Shown piece by piece: positions 1 to 8,667 of a stretch of DNA of 64,000 bases. Each line of letters begins with the position of its first letter. Position 1 is the first letter of the stretch. This DNA is from Algibacter miyuki (GTDB taxonomy: Bacteria; Bacteroidota; Bacteroidia; Flavobacteriales; Flavobacteriaceae), in assembly GCF_042427745.1 (NCBI RefSeq), contig NZ_JBHMFA010000017.1; one strand, given 5' to 3'. The position numbers were made by a program, and so were the translations under genes. A model generated the notes under the pieces. That model was not told the origin of the DNA and made no database searches. It saw nothing but the letters and a program-made list of their open reading frames with translations.

Positions 1-510
1 CACATCTATATTAGCTTCTTCTGCTAAATCGACATCTAATTTACGCTCGCCTTCTTTTTCTTTAAATAAATAGCCGTTGGTATATATGCGGTGTTCTAGT
101 GGAATGGTGTGCACTTCAACCAGCTCATCTTCATAAATTAATTCCGATTCCTTTGAAGTTAGCTCATGGAAATATAAATTATAATTGGTCCAAGAATCGG
201 CCAATTTCATTTGTAAAGTCACAATTTCCTTAATCCCTTTTGGGCCATAAACATGCAAATCGGCTTCTCGCGTTAATAGTCTAAATGTAGAAATTAAGCC
301 TACTAACCCAAAAAAATGATCGCCATGTAAATGAGAAATAAATACATGTTTAATTCTATTAAACTTTATTTTATGCCTACGTAAATGCACCTGTGTTCCT
401 TCTCCACAATCTATTAGAAACATGTGATTGTTAATTTCTAAAACTTGTGCTGTGGTATTGGTTAAAGCTCGTGGAGTTGCGCTATAACAGCCTAAAATAG
501 TGAGCTTCAT
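1..510 (-). CDS. rnz: Ribonuclease Z (3' part missing)
   Basis: Metallo-beta-lactamase-fold endonuclease that matures tRNA 3' ends. The gene reads leftward from an ATG at 508-510 and runs off the window start, so about 170 N-terminal residues are visible of a usual length near 300. The protein starts MKLTILGCYSATPR and carries the zinc-binding HxHxDH signature as HLHGDH at residues 60-65, preceded by the LIDCGEGTQ strand typical of RNase Z. Its ATG overlaps the TGA of the upstream DUF3291 gene by four bases (ATGA), so the two are probably translationally coupled. It is the last visible gene of a leftward operon beginning at pyrR. The second half of the active site lies outside the window. Confidence 0.95.
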   Translation of the reverse strand, partial: MKLTILGCYSATPRALTNTTAQVLEINNHMFLIDCGEGTQVHLRRHKIKFNRIKHVFISHLHGDHFFGLVGLISTFRLLTREADLHVYGPKGIKEIVTLQMKLADSWTNYNLYFHELTSKESELIYEDELVEVHTIPLEHRIYTNGYLFKEKEGERKLDVDLAEEANIDV

Positions 511-983
511 AATTTAAGTTGGGGTTTATAGTTTAAAGCATCTTCCGCAGTAAATTTACTTTTAAAAGAAAACGCATAAGGAGTTTCGCCGTGTGTATTT
601 AAATAATCTAATCGGTTTTTAGCATCTTGAAACGTAGGCTCTAGACCTTCTGGACTATACCAAAATGCCATGTGCATCATCTTCATTTTACTAAACCATT
701 CTTTTTTGCGTTTAAAAACTTGGTTGTGTCCCGATTGGTACGTGTATGCAAAAAGAGATTCTAAATCGGTCCAAACCGACATATTAATAATTAAGCTTTC
801 ATCCTGAAAAACGTTTACCGCTTCGTCTTTATCTTCATCTTTTAATCGCCAAATAAAGCCATTACTGTTATCTGCAAGCGCATTCATTTTATCAACATGA
901 TTAATAAAATCTCGCATAATGGGGTCGTCCATTGGTGCTAAGCGCTTAGCAATATTAACTTGATTCAGGTGCCATTTAATCAT
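507..983 (-). CDS. DUF3291 domain protein
   Basis: 158-residue soluble protein that I recognise as the DUF3291 family from its opening (WHLNQVNIAKRLAPMDDP) and the central FIWRLKDED and NMSVWTDLESL segments. Such proteins have a dimeric alpha/beta ferredoxin-like fold related to antibiotic biosynthesis monooxygenases, but no reaction is established for the family. It has no signal peptide or membrane segment. It starts one base after the STAS-like gene ends and overlaps rnz by four bases, so it belongs to the pyrR-pyrB-rnz transcript. Whether it contributes to pyrimidine or RNA metabolism is unknown; the linkage may only reflect operon inheritance. Confidence 0.8.
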   Translation of the reverse strand: MIKWHLNQVNIAKRLAPMDDPIMRDFINHVDKMNALADNSNGFIWRLKDEDKDEAVNVFQDESLIINMSVWTDLESLFAYTYQSGHNQVFKRKKEWFSKMKMMHMAFWYSPEGLEPTFQDAKNRLDYLNTHGETPYAFSFKSKFTAEDALNYKPQLKL

Positions 984-984
984 A

Positions 985-1317
985 TTACAACCCTAAATCG
1001 CGCTCCATTTCTTCCATTTCAATGATATCGAAAGCTTCCTGTATAGTAGGTACCACCACCAATTCTTCTGGCGCGGTATCCAAATCTATTTTACTAGATA
1101 CAATAACAAACGATTGATTTGATGCTCTATGTGTTTTCGAAATGGCTAAAAATTCAACCACATCTTTTACCCCCACATCTAATAGCGGTGTTAATGCCAC
1201 AACAATGTTATTGTTTTTAAATTTAGGATATAAAGCCTGTATTTTTTTTACCAACTCAATGCTTGTTGCTTTTTCTTGAGTAATGATGGATATGTTATCT
1301 CTTTTATCAATTATCAT
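985..1317 (-). CDS. STAS-like small protein linked to rnz
   Basis: 110-residue protein with no signal peptide or membrane helix. The alternation of hydrophobic strands and helices (NIVVALTPLLDVGVKDVVEFLAI, then SFVIVSS, then LVVVPTIQEAFDIIEMEEME) resembles a STAS/anti-sigma-antagonist fold. The C-terminal acidic helix EAFDIIEMEEMERDLG is characteristic of a flavobacterial family found beside rnz. From memory, databases often label these ribonuclease Z, but it has none of the histidine motifs of that enzyme. The gene starts two bases after pyrB ends and stops one base before the DUF3291 start. A regulatory role is only an inference from the fold. Confidence 0.65.
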   Translation of the reverse strand: MIIDKRDNISIITQEKATSIELVKKIQALYPKFKNNNIVVALTPLLDVGVKDVVEFLAISKTHRASNQSFVIVSSKIDLDTAPEELVVVPTIQEAFDIIEMEEMERDLGL

Positions 1318-1319
1318 AA

Positions 1320-2249
1320 CTATTGTTTTATTTTAGACGCTAATAAATAAATTACGGCCATTCGAACTGCTACCCCGTTTTGTACCTGATCTAAAATTAT
1401 AGCCTGGTCAGAATCGGCAACATCACTCGTAATTTCCACTCCACGATTTATTGGACCGGGATGCATAATGGTAATTTCCTTATCTAAACTATTCAACAAC
1501 TCTTTAGTAACCCCAAATTGTTGTGTATATTCTCGCGTAGATGGAAAATAACTAATATCCATACGTTCGTTTTGCACACGCAACATATTAGCAACATCGC
1601 ACCAATTTAACGCTTTTCTTAAATCTGTCTCAACTTTAACACCTAATTTATCAATATATTTTGGTAAAAGTGTTTTTGGTCCGCAAACCATAACTTCTGC
1701 GCCTTGTAATTGTAACGCAAAAATATTAGATAAAGCCACTCTACTATGTAAAATATCGCCTACAATAACTACTTTTTTCCCTTTAACTTCACCTAACTTT
1801 TCACGAATAGAATACGAATCTAAAAGCGCTTGCGTTGGGTGTTCATGGGCGCCGTCACCGGCATTTATAATACTCGCCTTAACATGCTTAGATAAAAACA
1901 CACCAGCACCAGGGTTGGGGTGGCGCATAACCACCATATCCACTTTCATTGATAAAATATTGTTAACCGTATCAATAAGTGTTTCTCCTTTTTTAACGGA
2001 TGATTGTGCCGAAGAAAAATTAAGCACATCGGCAGACAGTCTTTTTTCGGCCAATTCGAACGATAGTTTAGTACGTGTCGAATTTTCAAAAAATAAATTA
2101 GCAATGGTAATATCTCGAAGCGAAGGCACCTTTTTAATCGGTCGGTTTATCACTTCTTTAAAATGATCGGCCGTTTCAAAAATAAGTTGAATATCCTTTT
2201 TGTTAAGGTATTTTATTCCTAATAAGTGATTTACACTTAATTCGCTCAT
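1320..2249 (-). CDS. pyrB: Aspartate carbamoyltransferase catalytic chain
   Basis: Joins carbamoyl phosphate and aspartate to carbamoyl-aspartate, the committed step of pyrimidine synthesis, in the cytoplasm. At 309 residues it has family-typical length. The carbamoyl-phosphate signature STRT is at residues 57-60 (FFENSTRTKLSFE), followed by the 80s loop SSVKKGETLIDT, the MRHPNPGA and EHPTQALLD segments, and the C-terminal HPGPINRG loop. No regulatory chain gene (pyrI) is adjacent. It lies 106 bp downstream of pyrR on the same strand and is followed closely by the STAS-like gene. All core motifs are intact. Confidence 0.97.
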   Translation of the reverse strand: MSELSVNHLLGIKYLNKKDIQLIFETADHFKEVINRPIKKVPSLRDITIANLFFENSTRTKLSFELAEKRLSADVLNFSSAQSSVKKGETLIDTVNNILSMKVDMVVMRHPNPGAGVFLSKHVKASIINAGDGAHEHPTQALLDSYSIREKLGEVKGKKVVIVGDILHSRVALSNIFALQLQGAEVMVCGPKTLLPKYIDKLGVKVETDLRKALNWCDVANMLRVQNERMDISYFPSTREYTQQFGVTKELLNSLDKEITIMHPGPINRGVEITSDVADSDQAIILDQVQNGVAVRMAVIYLLASKIKQ

Positions 2250-2355
2250 GTTTTCTGTATTCAGTTAGACGCCAAAACGTCCGTTATTCTTTTAATTTAA
2301 CCGCTAGGTCCTACATTCTCTTTGCATCGTTTATAACTGTTCAGTTAAAAACGCG

Positions 2356-2895
2356 CTACTTTTCAATCAAATAAACTGCATCCTCACCATCTTGTTCGGC
2401 CCAATTTACTTTTACTTTTTCATTATTTATCACATCTACCTGTCGGCCACGATAATCGGGCTGAATAGGCAAGTGCCTACTAAAACGTCTATCAATTAAC
2501 GTTAAAAGTTCAATTTCTTTGGGTCTTCCAAACGACTGAATAGCCGTTAAAGCTGCACGAATACTACGTCCGGTATACAACACATCATCAACAAAAACCA
2601 CATTTTTATCCTCTACCAAAAAATTAATTTTAGTAGCATTAGCTTCCAACGGTTTGTCGCTACGTCTAAAATCGTCACGATAAAATGTAATATCTAGGCG
2701 CCCTAAATTAATATTTTTCACCTTATAATCTTCGGTTAAAATCTTGGTAAGCCGGCTCGCTAAAAATACGCCACGCGGTTGTAGCCCAATAATAACAGTA
2801 TTCGAAAAATCGTGATGTCTCTCAATAAGCTGGCAAGCCAATCGGTGAAGAATGATGTTTATGGCTTTAGCGTTAAGTAAAACTTTTTGACTCAT
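2356..2895 (-). CDS. pyrR: PyrR-type uracil phosphoribosyltransferase/regulator
   Basis: Type I phosphoribosyltransferase of the PyrR family. In other bacteria PyrR binds pyr mRNA to attenuate transcription and has uracil phosphoribosyltransferase activity. The PRPP-binding loop is VFVDDVLYTGRSIRAAL, and the opening MSQKVLLNAKAINIILHRLACQL is typical. I chose the ATG at 2893-2895 (179 residues). The reading frame continues upstream to 3021, but that stretch is a translated intergenic repeat, while a -7-like TATCTTTG lies at 2929-2922, just upstream of the chosen start. Directly upstream of pyrB, as expected for a pyrimidine regulator. I cannot tell whether it still binds RNA here. Confidence 0.9.
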   Translation of the reverse strand: MSQKVLLNAKAINIILHRLACQLIERHHDFSNTVIIGLQPRGVFLASRLTKILTEDYKVKNINLGRLDITFYRDDFRRSDKPLEANATKINFLVEDKNVVFVDDVLYTGRSIRAALTAIQSFGRPKEIELLTLIDRRFSRHLPIQPDYRGRQVDVINNEKVKVNWAEQDGEDAVYLIEK

Positions 2896-2973
2896 ATAGT
2901 GTTCCAAACGGATTTGGTAAACAAAGATAACGCAAAAAATTATAAGTATAAACCCTGCTAATAACTTTATTTT

Positions 2974-3073
2974 GGGCGCACCCCTACCGGGTCGGGCTAT
3001 CCGCTTCAAGTCCGCGCTCACCCAATTCGCATTGGGTGCGCTGTGGGCTTTTCACTACTATCCCTTGCGCACT
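2974..3073 (-). repeat. Dispersed structured repeat, copy A
   Basis: About 100 bp, read on the minus strand. It starts GTGCGCAAGGGATAG and ends GCGGATAGCCCGACC followed by a GC-rich tail ending TGCGCCC. The ends pair (GCGCA with TGCGC), and an internal hairpin pairs GCGCACCCAAT with ATTGGGTGAGCGC (about 3014-3042). It is markedly more GC-rich than its surroundings. It shares the AGGGAT start and GCGGAWAGCCCGACC block with copies at 5247 and 47141. It lies upstream of pyrR, and its forward reading gives a spurious N-terminal extension of that protein. Confidence 0.75.
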
Positions 3074-3142
3074 AATTGCAGCGGCAGTTATTAAACCGCT
3101 AAAGCAAGTAAAACAAACCGTTATCCAAAAATTGAAACAAAA

Positions 3143-3170
3143 AAAACCTCAAGAATAAACTTGAGGTTTT
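3143..3170 (-). terminator. Rho-independent terminator of the coiled-coil gene
   Basis: Perfect 11-bp stem AAAACCTCAAG / CTTGAGGTTTT with a six-base AATAAA loop. Read on the minus strand it is followed by a T-run (TTTTTTTG). It sits 23 bp after the stop of the gene at 3193-4077. Confidence 0.85.
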
Positions 3171-3192
3171 ATTAAGTTTTAATTAATTGAGT

Positions 3193-4077
3193 CTATTTTA
3201 ATGTAAACTCAGAACTTGATACTAAATCTTTATCGTTATATACATTAACAATATAACGTCCTTTTTCAAATTTCTTATCATCATTAGAAGCAACAAACTC
3301 ACAAACATTAAGGCTTGCATTTTCGTAATTAAACTTACTAATCATACTGTAATTTAATATTTTATTACCAAACTGAACTTGTTCGTTTAAACCTAAAGTT
3401 TGGTTTAATGGGTCTACAACTTGAACATATAATTCTTGATCACCAGATTGCACCAACGTGTTTTTTGCTACCGTAAAGCATACTCTAATTTTATCGGTAC
3501 GGCTAGCACGTTCTGTAGGAATTAATTTCCCAGAATTACGTTCTATAACACCAAAACCTTTTAAGCCAATAGCACCTAAAACAGATGCATTATTAACCAC
3601 TTCGGCCAATGCTGTGTTTTGTATTAATAAAGAATCTGTAAAAACAGTACGTTCCTCTAATCTTACTCTTGTACTATCTAAAGATGTTGCTAAATACGCG
3701 TTCTCTACACGTAACGAATCGTTTTGTGCCATTAACACATCCATTTCTTTCTGTAACGACACATACTTTTGCTTATATCTCCACAAACTTTTAACGTTTG
3801 TTTCGGATACTTTTAAAGAATCTATTAAACCTTGAATTCTTCCTCTAGCTTCAATTAAATTATTGTTCGAAATTTGATTTTCATTAATAGCTTCATCGTA
3901 CTGTTTAGCCATGGTGTTTAAATCGTTCATAACCAATTCCTTTTGTTCGGTTAATTCCTTTTGAACATCGTTACTCTTTTTATTAAGGTTCATGGCATAA
4001 AAACCTGTTGCTAAAAATAGAACTAATGCAATCCCCAAAGCAACCTTAAGTCCAGTACTACTTGTTGTATTTTCCAT
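3193..4077 (-). CDS. Membrane-anchored coiled-coil protein of unknown function
   Basis: 294 residues. One transmembrane helix (about residues 10-28, KVALGIALVLFLATGFYAM) is followed by a long polar coiled coil (about 30-160, rich in Lys, Glu, Gln, Asn) and a C-terminal beta-rich domain (about 185-294, RIRVCFTVAKN to the end). The topology suggests a periplasm-facing rod with a globular tip. From memory, homologues in flavobacteria are sometimes labelled chromosome partitioning protein ParA, but there is no Walker motif here, so that label is unsupported. It is a single-gene unit with its own terminator. A cell-envelope scaffold role is an inference. Confidence 0.75.
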   Translation of the reverse strand: MENTTSSTGLKVALGIALVLFLATGFYAMNLNKKSNDVQKELTEQKELVMNDLNTMAKQYDEAINENQISNNNLIEARGRIQGLIDSLKVSETNVKSLWRYKQKYVSLQKEMDVLMAQNDSLRVENAYLATSLDSTRVRLEERTVFTDSLLIQNTALAEVVNNASVLGAIGLKGFGVIERNSGKLIPTERASRTDKIRVCFTVAKNTLVQSGDQELYVQVVDPLNQTLGLNEQVQFGNKILNYSMISKFNYENASLNVCEFVASNDDKKFEKGRYIVNVYNDKDLVSSSEFTLK

Positions 4078-4264
4078 AATTATATATTTAATCTTATTTG
4101 TTTCTTAGTTTAAACTTTATATTTTGTTAGCACTATGTTTATATACGGTATTTGTTTTAATTTGGATGTACTTAATTGTTAAAAAACCAATAATTATGTA
4201 ATCTCTTACAAGGGCTTTAAAACAGCCTAACACCTTAAAAACAAACACTTATTACTTATTACTT

Positions 4265-4738
4265 ATGAATTTTAAAATAATACCTTTTGAAAACCAATAC
4301 ACTAAAGACTTTTACCATTTAAATATTGAATGGTTAGAAGCGCTTTTTAAAGTAGAAGCTTACGATAAAAAAGTTTTAAGCCAACCACAGCAATATATTA
4401 TAGATACTGGCGGATATATTTTTTTAGGACGTAAAGATGATGTCATCATAGGAACTGTTGCATTAATGCCTATTATCAATTCTAATTATTTTGAGCTCAC
4501 AAAAATGGCTGTTTCACCTAAGTATCGTGGACTAAAAATAGGTCAAACCATGATGGAACATGTTATTGAATTTGCAAAAACAAAGCAGATTCCAAAACTT
4601 ATTATTTGTTCGAGCACCAAACTAGAAAACGCCATTTACATCTATAAAAAATATGGTTTTGTTGAAATACCTATGGAACCAAACAATCATTACGAACGAT
4701 CTGATATTAAAATGGAATTATTTCTTATGCGCTCCTAG
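4265..4738 (+). CDS. GNAT family N-acetyltransferase
   Basis: 157-residue acyltransferase of the GNAT fold, which moves an acetyl group from acetyl-CoA to an amine. The acetyl-CoA loop is YRGLKIGQTMMEHVIEFA, where a Lys replaces the usual first Gly of RGxGIG. It is followed by the strand LIICSSTK and the IYKKYGFVEIP helix-turn typical of motif B. The substrate cannot be read from the sequence. It is transcribed alone, convergent with the orphan gene at 4767-5144, leaving only 28 bp between stops. The nearest relatives are the small-molecule or amino-acid acetyltransferases annotated generically in Bacteroidota. Confidence 0.85.
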   Translation: MNFKIIPFENQYTKDFYHLNIEWLEALFKVEAYDKKVLSQPQQYIIDTGGYIFLGRKDDVIIGTVALMPIINSNYFELTKMAVSPKYRGLKIGQTMMEHVIEFAKTKQIPKLIICSSTKLENAIYIYKKYGFVEIPMEPNNHYERSDIKMELFLMRS

Positions 4739-4766
4739 TTAAATAAAAAATCTAACAATTATTATC

Positions 4767-5144
4767 CTATGACTCTAACGGTATTTCTGGTAATTTATTT
4801 TTAAAACTTGCCGCATTCTCTCTGTAGGTTACATTTTTCTTTTTAGAAATAAGCACTAGCAAATCTTCCTTTAAGGTAAATAACGTTCCGCCTCTAAAAG
4901 TATCTGTTAGTAAGGTTTCTATTTCTGCAATTGCTTCCTTTAGGGTAAATTGTTTGTAAAGCTCTTCTTCAGTATAACGGTATTTTAATTGAAAAACCGT
5001 TTTTCCTTCAACTACAAACAAACGCATGTAAACATTTACTAAGCCTTCGCTTTTTCGAACGGGTTTACTTAAGGTTAGTTTTACAAACTCATCATTGATT
5101 ACACTTTGCTGTAATCTTTCAAAAAATTCTTTAAATTCACTCAT
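4767..5144 (-). CDS. Orphan protein resembling the N-terminal domain of a Bacteroidota methyltransferase
   Basis: 125-residue soluble protein with no signal peptide. The pattern VKLTLSKPVRKSEGLVNVYMR, then QLKYRYTEEE, then TLFTLKEDLLVLISKKK resembles, from memory, the N-terminal accessory domain of roughly 400-residue SAM-dependent methyltransferases in Bacteroidetes. The methyltransferase domain itself is absent: the frame stops and the neighbouring GNAT gene begins almost at once. It is therefore either a free-standing domain or a truncated gene. A TATCTTTG -7-like element (minus strand, 5156-5149) touches the start codon, implying a very short leader. The assignment is tentative. Confidence 0.6.
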   Translation of the reverse strand: MSEFKEFFERLQQSVINDEFVKLTLSKPVRKSEGLVNVYMRLFVVEGKTVFQLKYRYTEEELYKQFTLKEAIAEIETLLTDTFRGGTLFTLKEDLLVLISKKKNVTYRENAASFKNKLPEIPLES

Positions 5145-5246
5145 GTTGCAAAGATAGAAAATGCTTGAATATAGTTGGTAGTTATTAGGTATTTGTTGCT
5201 CGTTAACTATACTAAATGGACGGAAAAGTAATTTTATTAGTACACC

Positions 5247-5401
5247 CGCGTTAGGGATTGATGCGGCATCCTTTTTAAAATGAGATCTACACTAACTTTA
5301 GCTAGACACGAACGTTTTAAAAAACGAGAGTTTATGCTGTTTAATTAAACCTACTTTTTAAAAAGATATAGCGGAAAGCCCGACCCTTTTCGGGTAACGC
5401 C
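5247..5401 (+). repeat. Dispersed structured repeat, copy B
   Basis: About 155 bp. It starts GCGTTAGGGATTGATGCGGC followed by ATCCTTTTTAAAA, and closes with TTTTTAAAAAGATATAGCGG, AAAGCCCGACCC and GGGTAACGC. The outermost GCGTTA (5248-5253) pairs with TAACGC (5395-5400). An inner pairing joins CTTTTTAAAA with TTTTAAAAAG, and a small CCC-TTTTC-GGG hairpin lies near the end. It has the same architecture as copy C at 47141 and shares its end blocks with copy A at 2974. Confidence 0.8.
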
Positions 5402-5405
5402 ATAA

Positions 5406-5445
5406 AAAAACGATTGATAAACTAAGATGTCTATCAATCGTTTTT
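5406..5445 (-). terminator. Terminator of the M61 peptidase gene
   Basis: 14-bp stem AAAAACGATTGATA / TATCAATCGTTTTT with a 12-base loop, followed on the minus strand by further Ts. It starts 23 bp after the peptidase stop codon and abuts repeat copy B. Confidence 0.85.
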
Positions 5446-5467
5446 ATATGATTTTTTTGAACTGTTA

Positions 5468-7363
5468 TTAGCCTTTTAACCAAGCTGATTTTAATGTTTT
5501 TTGAGCTTCGGTTGCATCTGCTTTTTCAAAAATGCCTTCGCCCATAGTAAATGCTGGCGTGGCGGTGGTTTTAATTTCGATGTTTTTACCGGCACGCTCT
5601 AAGGTAATATTTACCTCGGAACCTGGCTCCCACATATTCATTTTTTGTAAAAGTCTGTTGGCGTTTAACATGGTTAACGGCTCCCCTTCTATGGCTTTTA
5701 AAATATCATTTCCTTGCACGCCTTGAGCTTTCCAGAAACTGTTGTTTTCTACATCGTCGATAAAAAAGACTTGTCCTTTTTGAGGGTCGGCGCCAAATAA
5801 CAGGTTTCCTGCGTTTTGCACATAACCCGTTTCTACTTCTCCTTCTCCAATTTCTAACCCTACTTTACCTAAAAATTCGTTGTAGTTAATTGGAATATCG
5901 CCGATAACATGGGCATCGAAAAATTCGCGTAACGACGGGTAAGTCATGGCTACAATTTCGTCTATTAATTTATCGTCTTCGAAAGGTTTATTTTTTCCGT
6001 ATTTATTAGAAAGTTCTTTCATTAGCGATAAAATACCGCGGTTTCCATTACTTTCCTCACGCATTAAAATATCGATACACATCCCTATTAACGCACCTTT
6101 TTGGTACACGTTGGTGTATTGATCTTTATACGGTGCCTTTAATACATTTTCACTCATAATGGTGAAACTCATGGCATCGTTCATATTTGAAGATGCTTGT
6201 ACTTTTTCCATTATTTTATTGAAAAACTCATCTTCTGAAACTAAGTCTTCACTAACCTGAAATAAAGTTGCAAAATATTCGGTTACGCCTTCGTACATCC
6301 ATAAATGTTTGGAGAATGTTGGGTTGTTGTAATCGAAATAATGCACATCTTCGGAATGTACGCTTAACGGAGTTACAATGTGGAAAAATTCGTGCGATAC
6401 CACATCGGTCATGCTGCTAGCCAAACTCGCTTCGTCCATTTCTTCTGGCAATACCACTACAGTAGATGTGTGATGCTCTAAGGCTCCAAAACCTTTTGGA
6501 GAATCTTCATTTCCTTCTGATAAATACAAGTAAATATCGTAACGTGGTGTTGAATTTATATCGCCCAAAAACACTTTTTGAGCTTGCATCATTTTAAAAA
6601 CAGTTTCTTTTAAAGACGCTGCAGAATGTACTTTGTTGGGAGAATATACACTTAAAACAATTTTAATATCGCCTACCATAAATTCTTCAACATCCAGATT
6701 TCCGTACATCATTGGATTATCGGTAATGTCGAAATAACGTGGCGCAAAATAACTTGTAGTTATGCTTTTACCATCATCGCTAGTTTTAGAGTCTACAGTT
6801 TGTAATGCTGAAGTACGAACAAAATCGGCTGCTCCCGTAACATCTAACTTATATTGATTGTTTTTTAAATTATCGAAATACCCAATAAAACCATGTAAAT
6901 TAAGGACGTAGTTTTCGGGTTCGATATTGGTTCCCGATGGTGAAAATGGCTCTTCGCCACCAATACCACCTTTGGTTTCAATATCGAAAGTATCGTTTAC
7001 TAAATATGTAATTTTATCTAATTCCTTAGCATTTTCAATAGTCCAAGTATTTTTATCTACCTTAATTACCGGCATACTTTCACCTTTGTAGTTTAGCGCT
7101 TTAAAATCGTCTACATATTTTCCAAAATCACTTACCGAATATGTCCCTTGCACTACTTTTGGTAATCTATACGTTACGCTAGATTCGGTAAAACGACCTG
7201 GGTTTATTACAACAGGCGCTTTATCGTTGGTCACTTCATTTAAATTAATTGAAGTTTCAATAGGTAAACTCACGGCCAAATCGTTACTCGTTTTTTTAGA
7301 AGCAGTACAACTTGCTAATAAAAGGCCCATCATAATAGATGTAGAAAGGAACTTGGTATTCAT
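5468..7363 (-). CDS. M61 family metallopeptidase lipoprotein with PDZ domain
   Basis: 631 residues. A lipoprotein signal (lipobox LLASC, acylated Cys at residue 19) predicts export and membrane anchoring. The zinc-binding HExxH is HEFFH at residues 324-328, embedded in VVSHEFFHIVTPLSVHSED as in M61 glycyl-aminopeptidase-like enzymes. A beta-rich N-terminal domain precedes it, and a C-terminal PDZ domain (about residues 500-600, VQGNDILKAIEGEPL) follows. M61 enzymes cleave small or N-terminally Gly/Ala peptides; the substrate here is unknown. Length and domain order match the flavobacterial family. It is transcribed alone with a strong terminator. Confidence 0.92.
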   Translation of the reverse strand: MNTKFLSTSIMMGLLLASCTASKKTSNDLAVSLPIETSINLNEVTNDKAPVVINPGRFTESSVTYRLPKVVQGTYSVSDFGKYVDDFKALNYKGESMPVIKVDKNTWTIENAKELDKITYLVNDTFDIETKGGIGGEEPFSPSGTNIEPENYVLNLHGFIGYFDNLKNNQYKLDVTGAADFVRTSALQTVDSKTSDDGKSITTSYFAPRYFDITDNPMMYGNLDVEEFMVGDIKIVLSVYSPNKVHSAASLKETVFKMMQAQKVFLGDINSTPRYDIYLYLSEGNEDSPKGFGALEHHTSTVVVLPEEMDEASLASSMTDVVSHEFFHIVTPLSVHSEDVHYFDYNNPTFSKHLWMYEGVTEYFATLFQVSEDLVSEDEFFNKIMEKVQASSNMNDAMSFTIMSENVLKAPYKDQYTNVYQKGALIGMCIDILMREESNGNRGILSLMKELSNKYGKNKPFEDDKLIDEIVAMTYPSLREFFDAHVIGDIPINYNEFLGKVGLEIGEGEVETGYVQNAGNLLFGADPQKGQVFFIDDVENNSFWKAQGVQGNDILKAIEGEPLTMLNANRLLQKMNMWEPGSEVNITLERAGKNIEIKTTATPAFTMGEGIFEKADATEAQKTLKSAWLKG

Positions 7364-7560
7364 AATACTTTTTGTGTTAATTTATGCTTTGTTTAGGTGG
7401 CGCTTAATGCGACTTTTCAATTAAATACAACAAAAAAATAACGCAAATAGAATCCTTAATTATTGAAAATTCGAGTAGGTTATTTAGGGTGTAAATAAGT
7501 GAGCCCGAAATTACTATTATGATATATAATTATCTCCTAAGGTTTTGTTAAATTCGCATC

Positions 7561-8568
7561 ATGCAAAAACCTTTAGTTAGTATTTTAATTCCGTTTAAAA
7601 ACACAGGAGCGTATTTAGAGCCTTGTTTGTTATCCATTTTAAATCAGACCTATTCCAACTGGGAATTATTAATTATTGATGATGGATCTACCGACAATAG
7701 TTTCGGAATTGTGAACACTTTTGCTATAAAAGACGAGCGCATCAAACTTTTTAAAAATACCGGCCAAGGAATTATCGATGCTTTAAAACTGGCTTTTGAA
7801 AAAAGTACAGGCGAACTCATTACCAGAATGGATAGTGATGATGTAATGCAACCCAACAAAATTGAAGTTCTAAGCAACCATTTAATTTTGCACGGCACAA
7901 AACATGTAGCGCTTGGTTTAGTAAATTACTTTGCTGAAGGTGGTATTAAAGACGGCTATAAAAGTTATGAAACTTGGCTAAATAGCTTAACATTAAAAGG
8001 ACGTAATTTTTCTGAAATTTATAAGGAATGTGTTATTCCATCGCCTTGCTGGATGGTCTATCGAAGCGATTTAATAGCTTGCGATGCCTTTAACCCCAGC
8101 CGTTACCCAGAAGATTACGACTTGGCTTTTCGTTTTTACAAACATCAATTTAAGTGCATTCCTTGCGATGTTGTTTTACATAATTGGCGCGATTATAACA
8201 ACCGCACGTCGCGCACGCATGTACATTATGCCGAAAACCATTTTATAGATATCAAATTGCTTTACTTTTTAGAACTTGATTATAATCCAAGAAAAACACT
8301 AGTGGTTTGGGGCGCCGGAAATAAAGGAAAAACTATTGCAAAAAAACTGATTGCTCAAAATATCCCTTTTGAATGGATTTGCGACAATCCTAAAAAAATT
8401 GGTCGTGATATTTATGGTGTTATTCTGAAACCATTCCGCGATTTAGAATCCATTACAAACCCGCAAAGTATTATTACAGTGGCCAATAAAACCGAACAAA
8501 AAACTATTTTAAACTATATGAATGGGTTGAATTTAAAATCAATTTCTGATTATGTTTTTTTCTGTTGA
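7561..8568 (+). CDS. Family 2 glycosyltransferase with C-terminal Rossmann-like domain
   Basis: 335 residues. The N-terminal GT-A domain shows SILIPFKNTGAYLEPCLLSI, the nucleotide-binding IIDDGSTDNS and the metal-binding DSDD (RMDSDDVM), so it probably moves a sugar from a nucleotide donor. The last 90 residues begin RKTLVVWGAGNKGKTIAKKL, a GxGxxG-type nucleotide-binding start, which suggests a second small Rossmann domain of the kind seen in some surface-polysaccharide enzymes. There are no membrane helices. It stands alone rather than in a polysaccharide cluster. A TAAATTCG sequence at 7549-7556 ends four bases before the ATG and may be a -7 element for a near-leaderless message. The acceptor is unknown. 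Confidence 0.88.
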   Translation: MQKPLVSILIPFKNTGAYLEPCLLSILNQTYSNWELLIIDDGSTDNSFGIVNTFAIKDERIKLFKNTGQGIIDALKLAFEKSTGELITRMDSDDVMQPNKIEVLSNHLILHGTKHVALGLVNYFAEGGIKDGYKSYETWLNSLTLKGRNFSEIYKECVIPSPCWMVYRSDLIACDAFNPSRYPEDYDLAFRFYKHQFKCIPCDVVLHNWRDYNNRTSRTHVHYAENHFIDIKLLYFLELDYNPRKTLVVWGAGNKGKTIAKKLIAQNIPFEWICDNPKKIGRDIYGVILKPFRDLESITNPQSIITVANKTEQKTILNYMNGLNLKSISDYVFFC

Positions 8569-8667
8569 CAAGCCACAAACCTGCCTTTTATAAAAACAGG
8601 AATTCGTGATTAAGAAATATTTTAAAATTCAATTGCATTTTCTATCTTTGACTAATCAGAAAAAACC

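Larger units (their letters stand above)
5145..5467. other. Gene-free stretch holding repeat copy B and a terminator
   Basis: 323 bp between two leftward genes. It contains the dispersed structured repeat (5247-5401) and the terminator of the M61 peptidase gene (5406-5445). I see no further ORF or RNA gene. Confidence 0.7.

Noticed and set aside
985..1317. Ribonuclease Z label for the STAS-like gene
   Set aside because: It has no metallo-beta-lactamase motifs; the real RNase Z gene is at 1-510.
2896..3021. N-terminal extension of PyrR with a membrane-like segment
   Set aside because: It is the translation of intergenic sequence including repeat copy A; PyrR homologues start at MSQKV-like sequence, and a -7 element lies within the extension.
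3193..4077. ParA chromosome-partitioning label
   Set aside because: No Walker A or B motif; it is a membrane-anchored coiled-coil protein.
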